Below the pieces are notes generated by a model that made no database searches, was not told where the DNA came from, and worked only from the letters and a program-made list of their open reading frames with translations. From contig NZ_CP019937.1 of assembly GCF_002117445.1 (NCBI RefSeq), forward strand, positions 1,733,501 through 1,797,500: DNA of 64,000 bases, written 5' to 3'. This stretch comes from Ketogulonicigenium robustum. GTDB taxonomy: Bacteria; Pseudomonadota; Alphaproteobacteria; Rhodobacterales; Rhodobacteraceae. The translations under genes were made by a program, and so were the position numbers. Each line of letters opens with the position of its first letter. Position 1 is the stretch's first letter. Below are positions 1 to 8,052 of the stretch, one piece after another.

Positions 1-458
1 ACGCCCGCACGCCGGCGCGCGGCGAAAAATCCGCGCAGCAGCGCCTCGGCCTCGGGCGCAGAAAAATCGCCATATATTTCAGGGCGATGATGGCACTGTG
101 GGTGTGAAAACACTCTCGCGCCATGCACGACACCGCCCGATTTCGGATCGTCGGCCCCGTAATAAAGCCGCGCAATACGCGCCGCCGCAATGGTGCCCGC
201 GCAGATGGGGCATGGCTCTAGTGTCACGTAAAGGTCATGCCCCACCAAGCGCTCGGACCCGATCTGCGCGCATGCCGCGCGGATCGCCAGCACCTCGGCA
301 TGGGCGGTCGGGTCCGAAAGTTCGCGCGTGCGATTCCCTGCGCGCGCCACAACTTGCCCTGCAGGGTCGATCACAACCGCCCCAACCGGCACCTCGCCGC
401 GCATCGCGGCCAAGCGGGCTTCCTCCAGCGCTAGGCTCATGTAAGATCGGAACTGCAT
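1..458 (-). CDS. tadA: tRNA-specific adenosine deaminase TadA (3' end missing)
   Basis: Deaminates the wobble adenosine 34 of tRNA-Arg(ACG) to inosine; an essential cytosolic zinc enzyme. The frame translated leftward from ATG at 458 begins MQFRSYMSLALEEARLAAMR. It carries the cytidine/deoxycytidylate-deaminase signature: HAE at about residues 53-55 (zinc ligand His and proton-shuttle Glu) and PCPIC at 82-86 (two zinc cysteines). About 150 residues are present, close to full family length, but no stop is reached before base 1, so the C-terminus is cut by the window edge. A second ATG at 440 is possible, but the longer N-terminus fits the family better. It is divergent from rluB with a 65-base gap. 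Identification is confident. Confidence 0.93.
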   Translation of the reverse strand, partial: MQFRSYMSLALEEARLAAMRGEVPVGAVVIDPAGQVVARAGNRTRELSDPTAHAEVLAIRAACAQIGSERLVGHDLYVTLEPCPICAGTIAAARIARLYYGADDPKSGGVVHGARVFSHPQCHHRPEIYGDFSAPEAEALLRGFFAARRRAG

Positions 459-523
459 TCTTTCTTCATGACCCCACGCGGATCGCTCTGGCAAGGGCAA
501 AGACAAAGCAGTAAGAGGCGCGA

Positions 524-2437
524 ATGAATCAGGACCCCACCATTCCCCCGACAGATACCCCTGCAGCCGCAACCGACGCCACGGAAACCCCCAAGGCATC
601 GGACACCAAAGCGACAGCAGAAGACGCCGCCCCCGAAGGCGACCGTATTGCAAAGGCGCTCTCGCGCGCGGGCGTTGCCTCGCGCCGCGATGTTGAGCGT
701 ATGATCATTGACGGCCGCGTCAGCGTCAACGGCAAGGTCATCACCTCGCCCGCGACCAACGTGACCGCCCGCGACCGTTTGGCCGTCGACGGCCAGCCCG
801 TTGCCGCTGCCGAGCCGCCGCGCCTATGGCTTTACCACAAGCCCAGCGGCCTTGTGACGACCAACAAGGACGAACTGGGCCGCGACACCGTTTTCGACCA
901 CCTGCCCGAAGACATGCCCCGCGTCATGACTGTCGGCCGCCTTGACCTGACATCCGAAGGGTTGTTGCTGCTGACCAACGATGGCGAGGTGAAGCGCAAG
1001 CTGGAGCTGCCGACGACCGGCTGGCTGCGCCGCTACCGTGTGCGTATCAACGGCGACGTGACCGAGCCTGATCTGGCCCCCCTGCGCGCCGGCATCACCG
1101 TCGATGACGTGGTCTACCAGCCGATGGAGGTCGCCCTCGACCGCAAGCAGGGCGCGAACGCTTGGCTGACAGTTGGCCTGCGCGAAGGCAAGAACCGCGA
1201 AATCCGCCGCGTGATGGAAGCCATCGGCTTCGTGGTGAACCGCCTGATCCGCGTATCGTACGGGCCGTTCCAGCTCGGCACGCTCGAGCCCGGCGCCGTG
1301 CAGGAAGTGCGGCGCAAGATCCTGCGCGATCAGCTTGGCCTTGATATGGACGAGCCCGAATTGCAGCGCGACCGCCGCGTGATGCGCAATGGCCAGAAGC
1401 CTGCCCCCGCCGCCAAGGGCCGCCGCCCCGCGCCGGTCGATGACGGCGAGGAAGGTTTCAGCCGCCCGGGCTTCAGCCGTGGCAGCGCATTCTCGTCGCG
1501 CACCGCGACCCCGCGCCCCCCGCGCGAGGATGACGACCGTGGCCGCGGCGGCTACGACCGCAAGCCGCGCAGCGATCGGCCGAGCGGCGATCGGTTTGGT
1601 AATGACCGGTTTGGCAGCGATCGACCCCGTGCTGAGCGCCCCACAGGCGACAGACCGCGCTTCGACAAACCCCGCGGTGACCGCCCAACGGGCGACCGGC
1701 CGCGTAGCGACAAGCCGTTCGGCGAACGCAAGTCCTTCGACAAGCCGCGTTTCGACAAGCCGCGCGAAGATCGCCCCTATGGCGAGCGCCCCCGCTTTGA
1801 CAAACCCCGCGACGAGCGCCCGCAGGGCGAGCAATCGCGTTTTGGCAAACCGCGCTTCGACCGTAAACCCGACGGCGACCGGCCTTATGGCGACCGTAAT
1901 CGCGAGGGCGGCAATCGCGATTTCAAACCGCGTGGAGACCGGCCCACAGGCGACCGCCCGTTCGGTGACCGTAACCGCGAGGGCGGTGACCGTGGTTTCA
2001 AGCCGCGTGGCGATTTCAAACCGCGCGGCGACCGGCCCACAGGCGACCGCCCCTTCGGTGACCGTAACCGCGAAGGTGGTGACCGTGGCTTCAAGCCGCG
2101 TGGCGATTTCAAACCGCGCGGCGACAAACCCACAGGCGACCGCCCCTTCGGTGACCGCAACCGCGAGGGCGGCGACCGTGGCTTCAAACCCCGTGGCGAG
2201 TTCAAGCCGCGCGGCGACAAACCCGCAGGCGACCGCCCCTTCGGTGACCGCAACCGCGAGGGCGGCGACCGTGGCTTCAAACCCCGTGGCGAGTTCAAGC
2301 CGCGCGGTGATGGTGACAAGCGTGGGTCGTTCAGCAAGGGCCCCCGCAGCGATGGGCCCCGTTCTAACGGCCCACGTCAAGATGGCCCGCGCACCGACGG
2401 GCCGCGTCGCCCGCCCAAGCCGCGTAGCCGCGACTAA
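524..2437 (+). CDS. rluB: 23S rRNA pseudouridine synthase, RluB type, with a long repetitive basic tail
   Basis: Isomerises a uridine of 23S rRNA to pseudouridine (U2605-type site in E. coli). Residues about 40-90 form an S4 RNA-binding domain. The RsuA/RluB catalytic motif GRLDLTSEGLLLL lies at 139-151, with Asp141 the presumed nucleophile. The enzyme core ends near residue 290. The remaining roughly 340 residues are Gly/Arg/Asp/Pro/Lys rich and mostly repeats of the GDRP and FKPRGD type, including four near-identical 31-residue units at 1934-2305. Core RluB is about 250-300 residues, so this is a large extension, likely disordered and RNA- or ribosome-associating (inference). A strong hairpin terminator follows directly. 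The RluB rather than RluE/F subfamily call is by the S4 domain and the order of motifs. Confidence 0.92.
   Translation: MNQDPTIPPTDTPAAATDATETPKASDTKATAEDAAPEGDRIAKALSRAGVASRRDVERMIIDGRVSVNGKVITSPATNVTARDRLAVDGQPVAAAEPPRLWLYHKPSGLVTTNKDELGRDTVFDHLPEDMPRVMTVGRLDLTSEGLLLLTNDGEVKRKLELPTTGWLRRYRVRINGDVTEPDLAPLRAGITVDDVVYQPMEVALDRKQGANAWLTVGLREGKNREIRRVMEAIGFVVNRLIRVSYGPFQLGTLEPGAVQEVRRKILRDQLGLDMDEPELQRDRRVMRNGQKPAPAAKGRRPAPVDDGEEGFSRPGFSRGSAFSSRTATPRPPREDDDRGRGGYDRKPRSDRPSGDRFGNDRFGSDRPRAERPTGDRPRFDKPRGDRPTGDRPRSDKPFGERKSFDKPRFDKPREDRPYGERPRFDKPRDERPQGEQSRFGKPRFDRKPDGDRPYGDRNREGGNRDFKPRGDRPTGDRPFGDRNREGGDRGFKPRGDFKPRGDRPTGDRPFGDRNREGGDRGFKPRGDFKPRGDKPTGDRPFGDRNREGGDRGFKPRGEFKPRGDKPAGDRPFGDRNREGGDRGFKPRGEFKPRGDGDKRGSFSKGPRSDGPRSNGPRQDGPRTDGPRRPPKPRSRD
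1934..2305 (+). repeat. Four tandem 93-bp coding repeats in the rluB tail
   Basis: Units start at 1934, 2027, 2120 and 2213, each exactly 93 bp, so the reading frame is kept. Each encodes a 31-residue block made of GDRP, TGDRPFGDRN, REGGDRGFKP and RG(D/E)FKPR. Third-codon differences between units are few, which points to recent duplication or ongoing homogenisation. Upstream (about 1550-1930) shorter, degenerate versions of the same GDRP/FDKPR words are present. Confidence 0.95.
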
Positions 2438-2440
2438 ATA

Positions 2441-2468
2441 CAAAAGGCACCCTTCGGGGTGCCTTTTG
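2441..2468 (+). terminator. Terminator of rluB
   Basis: A perfect 12-bp stem (CAAAAGGCACCC with GGGTGCCTTTTG) closes on a TTCG tetraloop 3 bases after the rluB stop. The downstream arm contains TTTT, but no long U tract follows. Strong hairpin; it separates rluB from the membrane-stress cluster. Confidence 0.85.
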
Positions 2469-2501
2469 TGCGTAAAGGCGCCAATTTACGCATGATGTGC
2501 C

Positions 2502-2529
2502 TTGCCGTTTCGCCGTAACACCCTAATTT
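2502..2529 (+). promoter_or_regulatory. Candidate promoter of the XpaC/TelA cluster
   Basis: TTGCCG at 2502-2507 and TAATTT at 2524-2529 are separated by 16 bases and lie about 45 bases before the first small open frame. The match to a sigma-70 consensus is by eye and moderate only. Confidence 0.3.
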
Positions 2530-2572
2530 CGAAACATGAGTGGGCGCTGGCCCCGCAGGGTGAGGACGACGA

Positions 2573-2656
2573 ATGCCACGGACTTTACGAACAGCCTGTT
2601 ACGGACTGCTGGTTGCACTGCTGTTTGGCGTCTCCCTCGGCTGGATCGGGGGCTGA
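2573..2656 (+). CDS. 27-residue putative membrane peptide upstream of the XpaC-like gene
   Basis: ATG at 2573 follows a purine-rich GAGGACGACGA Shine-Dalgarno stretch. The product starts MPRTLRTACYGLLVALLFGV and continues to a short Gly/Trp end: a basic N-terminus followed by one hydrophobic segment of about 18 residues. The stop ends 2 bases before the ATG of the next gene, an arrangement typical of translational coupling. It could be a real single-pass membrane peptide, a leader peptide, or an accidental frame. The ribosome-binding site and tight spacing favour translation. I recognise no family. Confidence 0.5.
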   Translation: MPRTLRTACYGLLVALLFGVSLGWIGG

Positions 2657-2658
2657 TT

Positions 2659-3561
2659 ATGGCACGTGAATACGGTGGAAAATACTCGCCCACGCCCCAT
2701 GATGACGACAAGATCCCCGGCGCGAAAGCCGCGCTGCGCGACGCACGCGCCGAAACCCGGCGCGTCGACAAGGCGGGGGCACGGGCGAACGTGCTGTTCA
2801 TCCCGGCGTTTATCGTCGCGATTTTGTCGCTAGGGCGCGGTGCGCTGGGGATGGCTGCGGGCCTGTCGGGTGCCGCGTTCATCTTGCTGGCCGCTTGGCT
2901 GATGCGCGAAGGGCTGCGCGCCGAAGCCGCCTACGATGCCCGTACCATCGCGCGCCGCCCCGCAATCCCGCGCAAGATCATGGCGGCGGTGGGCTTTGGC
3001 CTTGGCACGGCGTTGATGGCAATCTCCGCCGGCACGGCGCCAGTATTCGGCGTAGTCTACGGCGTGATTGCCAGCGTACTGACGTTGGGCGCGTTCGGCG
3101 TTGACCCGCTGCGCGACAAGCGCGCCGAAGGGATTGATGCCTTTCAACAAAACCGCGTGGCGCGCATCGTGGACGAGGCCGAAAGCTACCTCGGCGTGAT
3201 GCAGGGGCAGATCACCACGTTGAACGACCGCGCCCTGACCGCCAAGGTCGAGGGGGTCGCCCTGTCCGCTCGCCGCATGATCCGCACGGTCGAGGAAGAC
3301 CCGCGCGATCTCACGGCTGCCCGCAAATTCTTGGGCGTCTATCTGATGGGTGCGCGTGATGCGACGGTGAAATTTGTCGACCTCTATCGGCGCACACGTG
3401 ATACAACTGCCCGCACCGATTACGAGACGTTGCTGGACGACCTGCAGACCCAATTCACCGCCTCGACCACGCGCATGCTTAGCGATGGCCGTGCGGATAT
3501 GGATATAGAAATCAAAGTCCTGCGCGAGCGGTTGCAGCGCGAAGGCATCCCCACCGAATAA
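2659..3561 (+). CDS. XpaC-like membrane protein (5-bromo-4-chloroindolyl phosphate hydrolysis family)
   Basis: 300 residues from ATG 2659, preceded by GGGGGC. After a charged N-terminus (about 1-42), hydrophobic stretches at about 45-85 and 107-145 form two membrane hairpins. A soluble, helix-rich C-terminal half follows (about 150-300), with repeated acidic/basic heptad-like character. This layout fits the XpaC family (PF10112), named from a Bacillus protein linked to X-phos hydrolysis, whose biochemical role is unknown. In Bacilli it sits in an operon with a TelA homologue; the same pairing occurs here, with telA 20 bases downstream. Likely an inner-membrane partner of TelA. The enzymatic name should not be taken literally. 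Confidence 0.8.
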   Translation: MAREYGGKYSPTPHDDDKIPGAKAALRDARAETRRVDKAGARANVLFIPAFIVAILSLGRGALGMAAGLSGAAFILLAAWLMREGLRAEAAYDARTIARRPAIPRKIMAAVGFGLGTALMAISAGTAPVFGVVYGVIASVLTLGAFGVDPLRDKRAEGIDAFQQNRVARIVDEAESYLGVMQGQITTLNDRALTAKVEGVALSARRMIRTVEEDPRDLTAARKFLGVYLMGARDATVKFVDLYRRTRDTTARTDYETLLDDLQTQFTASTTRMLSDGRADMDIEIKVLRERLQREGIPTE

Positions 3562-3581
3562 CCCCCTTGAACGAGGTTCCC

Positions 3582-4745
3582 ATGTCAGAAACCATCCGCG
3601 AGGCCGCAGCCGCGACGCTGCAAGATGTAGCGAAAGTCACTGCGACCATCCTGCCCGAGCCCGCTGCCGAGATTGTCCCCTTGGCCCAAGCAGACAGCGC
3701 GAAATCGGACGAGATCCGCAAGCGTATGGCCGAAATCGACATGACGGAAACGCAGTCGATCATCGGTTTCGGCTCGCGCGCGCAGGCTGAACTGCAAACA
3801 ATCAGCCAAGCCATGCTGCAGGGCGTGAAGAACAAAGACGTGGGCCCCGCAGGCGACAGCCTGCGCGATATGGTGACCACCATCCGCGGCTTTTCGGTCA
3901 GCGAGCTGGATGTGCGACGCGAGCAAAGCTGGTGGGAAAAGCTGCTGGGCCGCGCCGCGCCGATGGCCAAATTCGTTGCCCGCTTCGAGGAAGTCCAAGG
4001 CCAGATCGACAAGATTTCCGATGATCTCCTCAAGCATGAACACGTGCTGCTGAAAGACATCGAGAGCCTCGACATGCTCTACGAGAAGACCCTCGATTTC
4101 TATAACGAACTGGCGGTTTATATCGCCGCAGGTGATGAAAAGCTGGCCGAGTTGGACAGCACCGTCATCCCCGCCAAAGAGGCCGAGGCCAACGCCGCGC
4201 CCGAGGATCAAGCCATCCTGAAAGCGCAGGAACTGCGCGACCTGCGCGCCGCCCGCGACGATCTGGAACGCCGCGTGCACGACCTGAAGCTGACACGGCA
4301 GGTCACGATGCAGTCGCTGCCCTCGATCCGCCTTGTGCAGGAAAACGACAAGTCGCTGGTCACAAAGATCAACTCGACCTTGGTCAACACAGTGCCCCTG
4401 TGGGAAACCCAGCTGGCGCAAGCCGTGACGATCCAGCGCTCATCCGAGGCTGCGAAGGCCGTCAAAGCCGCGAACGATCTGACCAACGATCTGCTGACCA
4501 AGAACGCCGAACACCTGCGCGAGGCCAACAAGGCGATCCGCACCGAGATCGAGCGCGGCGTCTTCGATATCGAGGCTGTGAAGGCGGCGAACGCCAACCT
4601 GATCGCCACGATCAACGAAAGCCTGCAAATCGCCGACGAAGGCAAAGCCAAGCGCGCCGCAGCCGAGGCTGACCTGCAGCGCCTCGAGGCGGATCTGCGC
4701 GATACGCTGGTGTCGGCCAAAGCCCGCACGGCCCCGACGGCCTGA
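3582..4745 (+). CDS. telA: TelA-family toxic anion resistance protein
   Basis: 387 residues, start ATG 3582 after GAGGTTCCC. It is almost entirely alpha-helical and charged, with long predicted coiled coils (about 130-250 and 290-380), and matches the TelA/KlaA family (PF05816), originally tied to tellurite resistance and now often associated with envelope-stress genes. No signal peptide or membrane segment is seen, so it is probably cytosolic and peripheral to the membrane. The conserved tract around SLPSIRLVQENDKSLVTKIN is typical of the family. Its stop overlaps the ATG of the next gene by one base (TGATG), indicating co-translation. Family is clear; molecular function is unknown. Confidence 0.88.
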   Translation: MSETIREAAAATLQDVAKVTATILPEPAAEIVPLAQADSAKSDEIRKRMAEIDMTETQSIIGFGSRAQAELQTISQAMLQGVKNKDVGPAGDSLRDMVTTIRGFSVSELDVRREQSWWEKLLGRAAPMAKFVARFEEVQGQIDKISDDLLKHEHVLLKDIESLDMLYEKTLDFYNELAVYIAAGDEKLAELDSTVIPAKEAEANAAPEDQAILKAQELRDLRAARDDLERRVHDLKLTRQVTMQSLPSIRLVQENDKSLVTKINSTLVNTVPLWETQLAQAVTIQRSSEAAKAVKAANDLTNDLLTKNAEHLREANKAIRTEIERGVFDIEAVKAANANLIATINESLQIADEGKAKRAAAEADLQRLEADLRDTLVSAKARTAPTA

Positions 4746-5719
4746 TGCAAACGCGCGGGCGGCCTTTTACCTATGGGATGGCAGGGCTTCTGGCCCTGCC
4801 TTTCGTTGCCGCCTGCACCCCCACCCCCCCTGCGCCCGAGGCACCGCCCACCCCTGCGGTCGCACCCGCGTTGCCGCCTGCGCGCCCCGCGCAACCCGCC
4901 GTCGTCGCCCCATCGGCGACCAGCCAGGCGCTGGCGCAATACTATCGCCGCCTGCAAAACGATCTGCTGGCGCGCAACCTGCTGCGCACCGATGGCGGGC
5001 CCGAGGTCGATATTACCGACACGATTCTGGCCCGTAACTTCATTCGCATCGCGCTTTACGACGAATATGCCGACCTCGGCAGCCGTTTTTCGCCAAACAC
5101 GACAGAATCGCGCCTGCGTCGCTGGGAACAGCCGGTGCGCTACCAGATGGTTTTCGGCCAAACCGTGCCAAGGGCGCAGCGCAACAAGGATCAGGCCGAG
5201 GTATCGGCCTATTTCGGGCGATTGCAAAATATCACCGGCCTTCAGATCGAACAGTCGGACGACCCGAACTACCTTGTGATGTTTCTGGGCGAGGACGACA
5301 GACCGGGCGCGGCAGCCCAACTGCGCACATTCATTCCCGGCATCAGCGAAAGCGCATTGCTGGCACTGATGCACCCCGACCGCAGCACGCTGTGTCTGGT
5401 GATCGCGTTTGCCGATGCCTCCAGCAACTACACGTACAGCCGCGCCGTCGCCCTGATCCGCGCCGAACACCCCGACCGTATGCGCAGCGCCTGCATCCAC
5501 GAGGAGCTGGCCCAAGGCCTTGGGCTCGCCAATGACGACGTGACCGTGCGCCCGTCGATCTTCAACGATAGCGAGGAATTCGCCCTGCTGACCCTGCAGG
5601 ACGAAATGATGCTGAAAATCCTGTACGACCGCAGGCTGCGGCCCGGCATGACCATCGATCAGGCCACGCCCATCGTGCGCCAAATCGCAACCGAGATTAT
5701 CTCGCCGCCCCCGGTTTGA
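4745..5719 (+). CDS. DUF2927 lipoprotein
   Basis: 324 residues. Residues 1-24 form a lipoprotein signal peptide ending LPFVAAC, so Cys24 is the predicted lipidation site. A Pro/Ala-rich linker (25-58) leads into a DUF2927-type domain (PF11150), recognised from the RNFIRIALYDEY-like start, the CLVIAF segment near 217 and the CIHEELAQGLGLANDD and PSIFND segments at 250-275. The HEELAQ motif resembles a zincin helix without the second His. It is translationally coupled to telA (one-base overlap) and followed 34 bases later by the SPFH gene, so it is an envelope component of this cluster. Function unknown. Confidence 0.82.
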   Translation: MQTRGRPFTYGMAGLLALPFVAACTPTPPAPEAPPTPAVAPALPPARPAQPAVVAPSATSQALAQYYRRLQNDLLARNLLRTDGGPEVDITDTILARNFIRIALYDEYADLGSRFSPNTTESRLRRWEQPVRYQMVFGQTVPRAQRNKDQAEVSAYFGRLQNITGLQIEQSDDPNYLVMFLGEDDRPGAAAQLRTFIPGISESALLALMHPDRSTLCLVIAFADASSNYTYSRAVALIRAEHPDRMRSACIHEELAQGLGLANDDVTVRPSIFNDSEEFALLTLQDEMMLKILYDRRLRPGMTIDQATPIVRQIATEIISPPPV

Positions 5720-5753
5720 AGCCGCGGCGCAGACGCAACCGAAGGAGACCCCC

Positions 5754-6857
5754 ATGGGCATTCTTGATTTCCTGTCCGGCCAGTTCATCGACGTCATCCA
5801 CTGGACGGACGACACCCGCGACACCATGGTCTGGCGTTTCGAACGCGAGGGCCACGAGATCAAATACGGCGCCAAGCTGACGGTGCGCGAAGGGCAGTCG
5901 GCGGTGTTCATCCACGAAGGGCAGCTGGCCGATGTGTTCGGCCCCGGGCTTTATATGTTGGAAACCAACAACATGCCCATCATGACCAGCCTGCAGCACT
6001 GGGATCATGGCTTTAAGTCACCCTTCAAAAGCGAAGTCTATTTCGTCAATACGACCCGCTTCAACGACCTGAAATGGGGCACCAAAAACCCCATCATGTG
6101 CCGCGACCCCGAGTTCGGCCCGGTACGTTTGCGCGCATTCGGCAGCTTCTCGATGCGGGTCAGCGACCCCGCCAAATTCATCCGCGAGATCGTCGGAACC
6201 GACGGCGAGTTCACCACCGATGAAATCAGCCTGCAAATACGCAACGTTGTGGTGCAGGCGGTCAGCCGTATTTTGGCGGGCAGCCAGATCCCTGTGCTGG
6301 ACATGGCCGCAAATACGGCTGATCTGGGCAAGATGATCACCAACGCCATCGCCCCGATTGTGGCCGAATATGGGCTGATCATCCCCGAGTTTTATATCGA
6401 AAACATCTCGCTTCCCGAAGAGGTCGAGAAGGTGCTGGACAAGCGCACCTCGATGGGAATCGTCGGCGATCTGAACCGCTATGCCCAGTTCTCGGCGGCC
6501 GAGGCGATGACCGCTGCCGCATCAAACCCCGGCGCTGCCGGTGCAGGCATGGGCATGGGGATCGGCATCGGCATGGGGGGCGGAATCGCTGGCCCGTGGG
6601 GCACCGCGCCGCAGGCCACTACGGCTGCGCCGCCCCCGCCGCCGCCCGCCGATCAGGTCTGGCACTTGGCTAAAAACGGCCAGACAACGGGCCCGTTCTC
6701 GCGCGCCGATCTGGGGCGCATGGCCCAAAATGGCGAGCTGACACGTGAAACACATGTTTGGACCGCCGGCCAAGACGGCTGGAAACGCGCCGAGGAGGTC
6801 AACCAGTTGGCCCAGCTGTTCACCATCCAACCGCCGCCGCCCCCACCCGGCGTCTAA
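5754..6857 (+). CDS. SPFH-domain protein with C-terminal GYF_2 domain (YdjI-like)
   Basis: 367 residues, with a strong Shine-Dalgarno (AAGGAG) before ATG 5754. Residues about 25-235 are an SPFH/band-7-like domain of the virion-core/YdjI type, with ..LISLQIRNVV-like central strands and ENISLPEEVEKVLDKR at the end of the coiled region. A Gly/Met-rich stretch (about 255-285) and a polyproline linker follow. Residues 303-357 form a GYF_2 domain (WHLAKNGQTTGPFSRADLGR.. with VWTAGQDGWKRA), a proline-peptide-binding fold. The protein ends in another polyproline run. In Bacillus, YdjI is encoded with PspA. No transmembrane helix is seen, so it is probably a membrane scaffold with its own peptide-binding module. 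Confidence 0.85.
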   Translation: MGILDFLSGQFIDVIHWTDDTRDTMVWRFEREGHEIKYGAKLTVREGQSAVFIHEGQLADVFGPGLYMLETNNMPIMTSLQHWDHGFKSPFKSEVYFVNTTRFNDLKWGTKNPIMCRDPEFGPVRLRAFGSFSMRVSDPAKFIREIVGTDGEFTTDEISLQIRNVVVQAVSRILAGSQIPVLDMAANTADLGKMITNAIAPIVAEYGLIIPEFYIENISLPEEVEKVLDKRTSMGIVGDLNRYAQFSAAEAMTAAASNPGAAGAGMGMGIGIGMGGGIAGPWGTAPQATTAAPPPPPPADQVWHLAKNGQTTGPFSRADLGRMAQNGELTRETHVWTAGQDGWKRAEEVNQLAQLFTIQPPPPPPGV

Positions 6858-6908
6858 CATGTTTCGGCGGGCGGTCACGCCCGCCACCCCCAACGACGCA
6901 GCCAGATC

Positions 6909-8045
6909 ATGACCGACATTCCCAATATTCCGCGCCGCGGCCGCAGCACTGCCCCTGATTCCGCCCCCGAGGAGCACCGCTTCCCATGCGAGCAATGCGG
7001 CGCGAACCTGACGTTTGCCCCCGGCCAAACCGAACTGCGCTGCGCGCATTGCGGGCACGTGCAGCGCATCTCGCACACCGGTAATTTCGAAGAAGCGCTG
7101 CGCGAACTGGACTATAACCTCGTCATCAAAAATCTGGTGCGCGACGCCGAATTCGAAGTCACCAAATTCATCACCTGCCCCAATTGTGGCGCGCGCAGCG
7201 AATTCAAGGAAGGCACGCATGCGGCGCTGTGTCCGTTCTGCGCAACCCCCGTGGTCACCGATACCGGCAGCCACCGGCAAATCAAACCACAGGCGCTGGT
7301 GCCCTTTGCGCTGGATGAAAACGCAGCGCGGCAGTCGATGACGAAATGGCTGGGTAGTCTCTGGCTCGCCCCCAACGGCTTGCAGGAATACGCCCGCAAA
7401 GGGCGCGCGATGTCGGGCATCTATGTGCCCTATTGGACATTCGATTCGAACACGCACAGCCAATACACCGGACGCCGCGGCGATATTTATTACGAGACCC
7501 GCACCGTCATGCGCGACGGCAAACGCCAGACCGAACAGGTCCAGAAGATCCGCTGGACGTCTGTGCGCGGGCGCGTCGCGCGCAGCTTCGACGATGTGCT
7601 AGTGCTGGCCGAAAACGCGCTACCCCGTGCCTATACCGACGCGCTCGAACCATGGGACCTGTCGGCGCTGGTTCCTTATGATCCGCAGTTTCTGTCGGGC
7701 TTTCGCGCCGAGGGATACGAGATCGACCCCGAGGGCGGCTTCAGCATCGGGCAACAAAAGATGCGCAACGTGATCGAACAGGACGTGCGGCGCGATATCG
7801 GGGGCGACCGCCAACAGGTCGATCAGCTGCACACCGAATTCAACGATGTCACATTAAAGCATATTCTGCTGCCCATCTGGGTTGCGGCTTACAAATACCG
7901 TGACAAAACCTATCGCTTCGTCGTCAATGCCCAAACCGGCAAGGTCAAGGGCGAGCGTCCATGGTCGCCGTGGAAGATCTTTTTCCTTGTGCTGGGGCTG
8001 GCCATTCTGGCCGCCGGCGTCGTTTATCTGGGCCAGAATAGTTGA
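6909..8045 (+). CDS. Double zinc-ribbon membrane protein (YdjG-like, often misnamed primosomal protein N')
   Basis: 378 residues. Two zinc ribbons lie near the N-terminus: CEQC/CAHC (Cys27, 30, 45, 48) and CPNC/CPFC (Cys90, 93, 108, 111). A long soluble region follows (about 115-345) containing a KHILLPIWVAAYKYRDKTYRF segment near its end, and a single membrane helix at about 353-373 precedes a very short tail. This is the layout of the zinc-ribbon partner of YdjI-type SPFH proteins, an operon pairing known from Bacillus; the name primosomal protein N' in databases is unsupported. It lies 51 bases after the SPFH gene and 7 bases before the sugar kinase. Confidence 0.8.
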   Translation: MTDIPNIPRRGRSTAPDSAPEEHRFPCEQCGANLTFAPGQTELRCAHCGHVQRISHTGNFEEALRELDYNLVIKNLVRDAEFEVTKFITCPNCGARSEFKEGTHAALCPFCATPVVTDTGSHRQIKPQALVPFALDENAARQSMTKWLGSLWLAPNGLQEYARKGRAMSGIYVPYWTFDSNTHSQYTGRRGDIYYETRTVMRDGKRQTEQVQKIRWTSVRGRVARSFDDVLVLAENALPRAYTDALEPWDLSALVPYDPQFLSGFRAEGYEIDPEGGFSIGQQKMRNVIEQDVRRDIGGDRQQVDQLHTEFNDVTLKHILLPIWVAAYKYRDKTYRFVVNAQTGKVKGERPWSPWKIFFLVLGLAILAAGVVYLGQNS

Positions 8046-8052
8046 GGCAAAC

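Noticed and set aside
1934-2305. CRISPR-like regular repeats
   Set aside because: Units are contiguous with no unique spacers and encode protein in frame; this is a coding tandem repeat.
824-2443. 539-codon open frame opposite rluB
   Set aside because: Mirror of the repetitive rluB coding strand; its own repeats derive from the 93-bp units.
4208-5911. 567-codon open frame opposite telA and the DUF2927 gene
   Set aside because: Antisense to two genes with clear families; no ribosome site and no domain.
6909-8045. Primosomal protein N' (PriA) identity for the zinc-ribbon gene
   Set aside because: No helicase motifs are present and a C-terminal membrane helix is; only the CxxC pairs resemble PriA.
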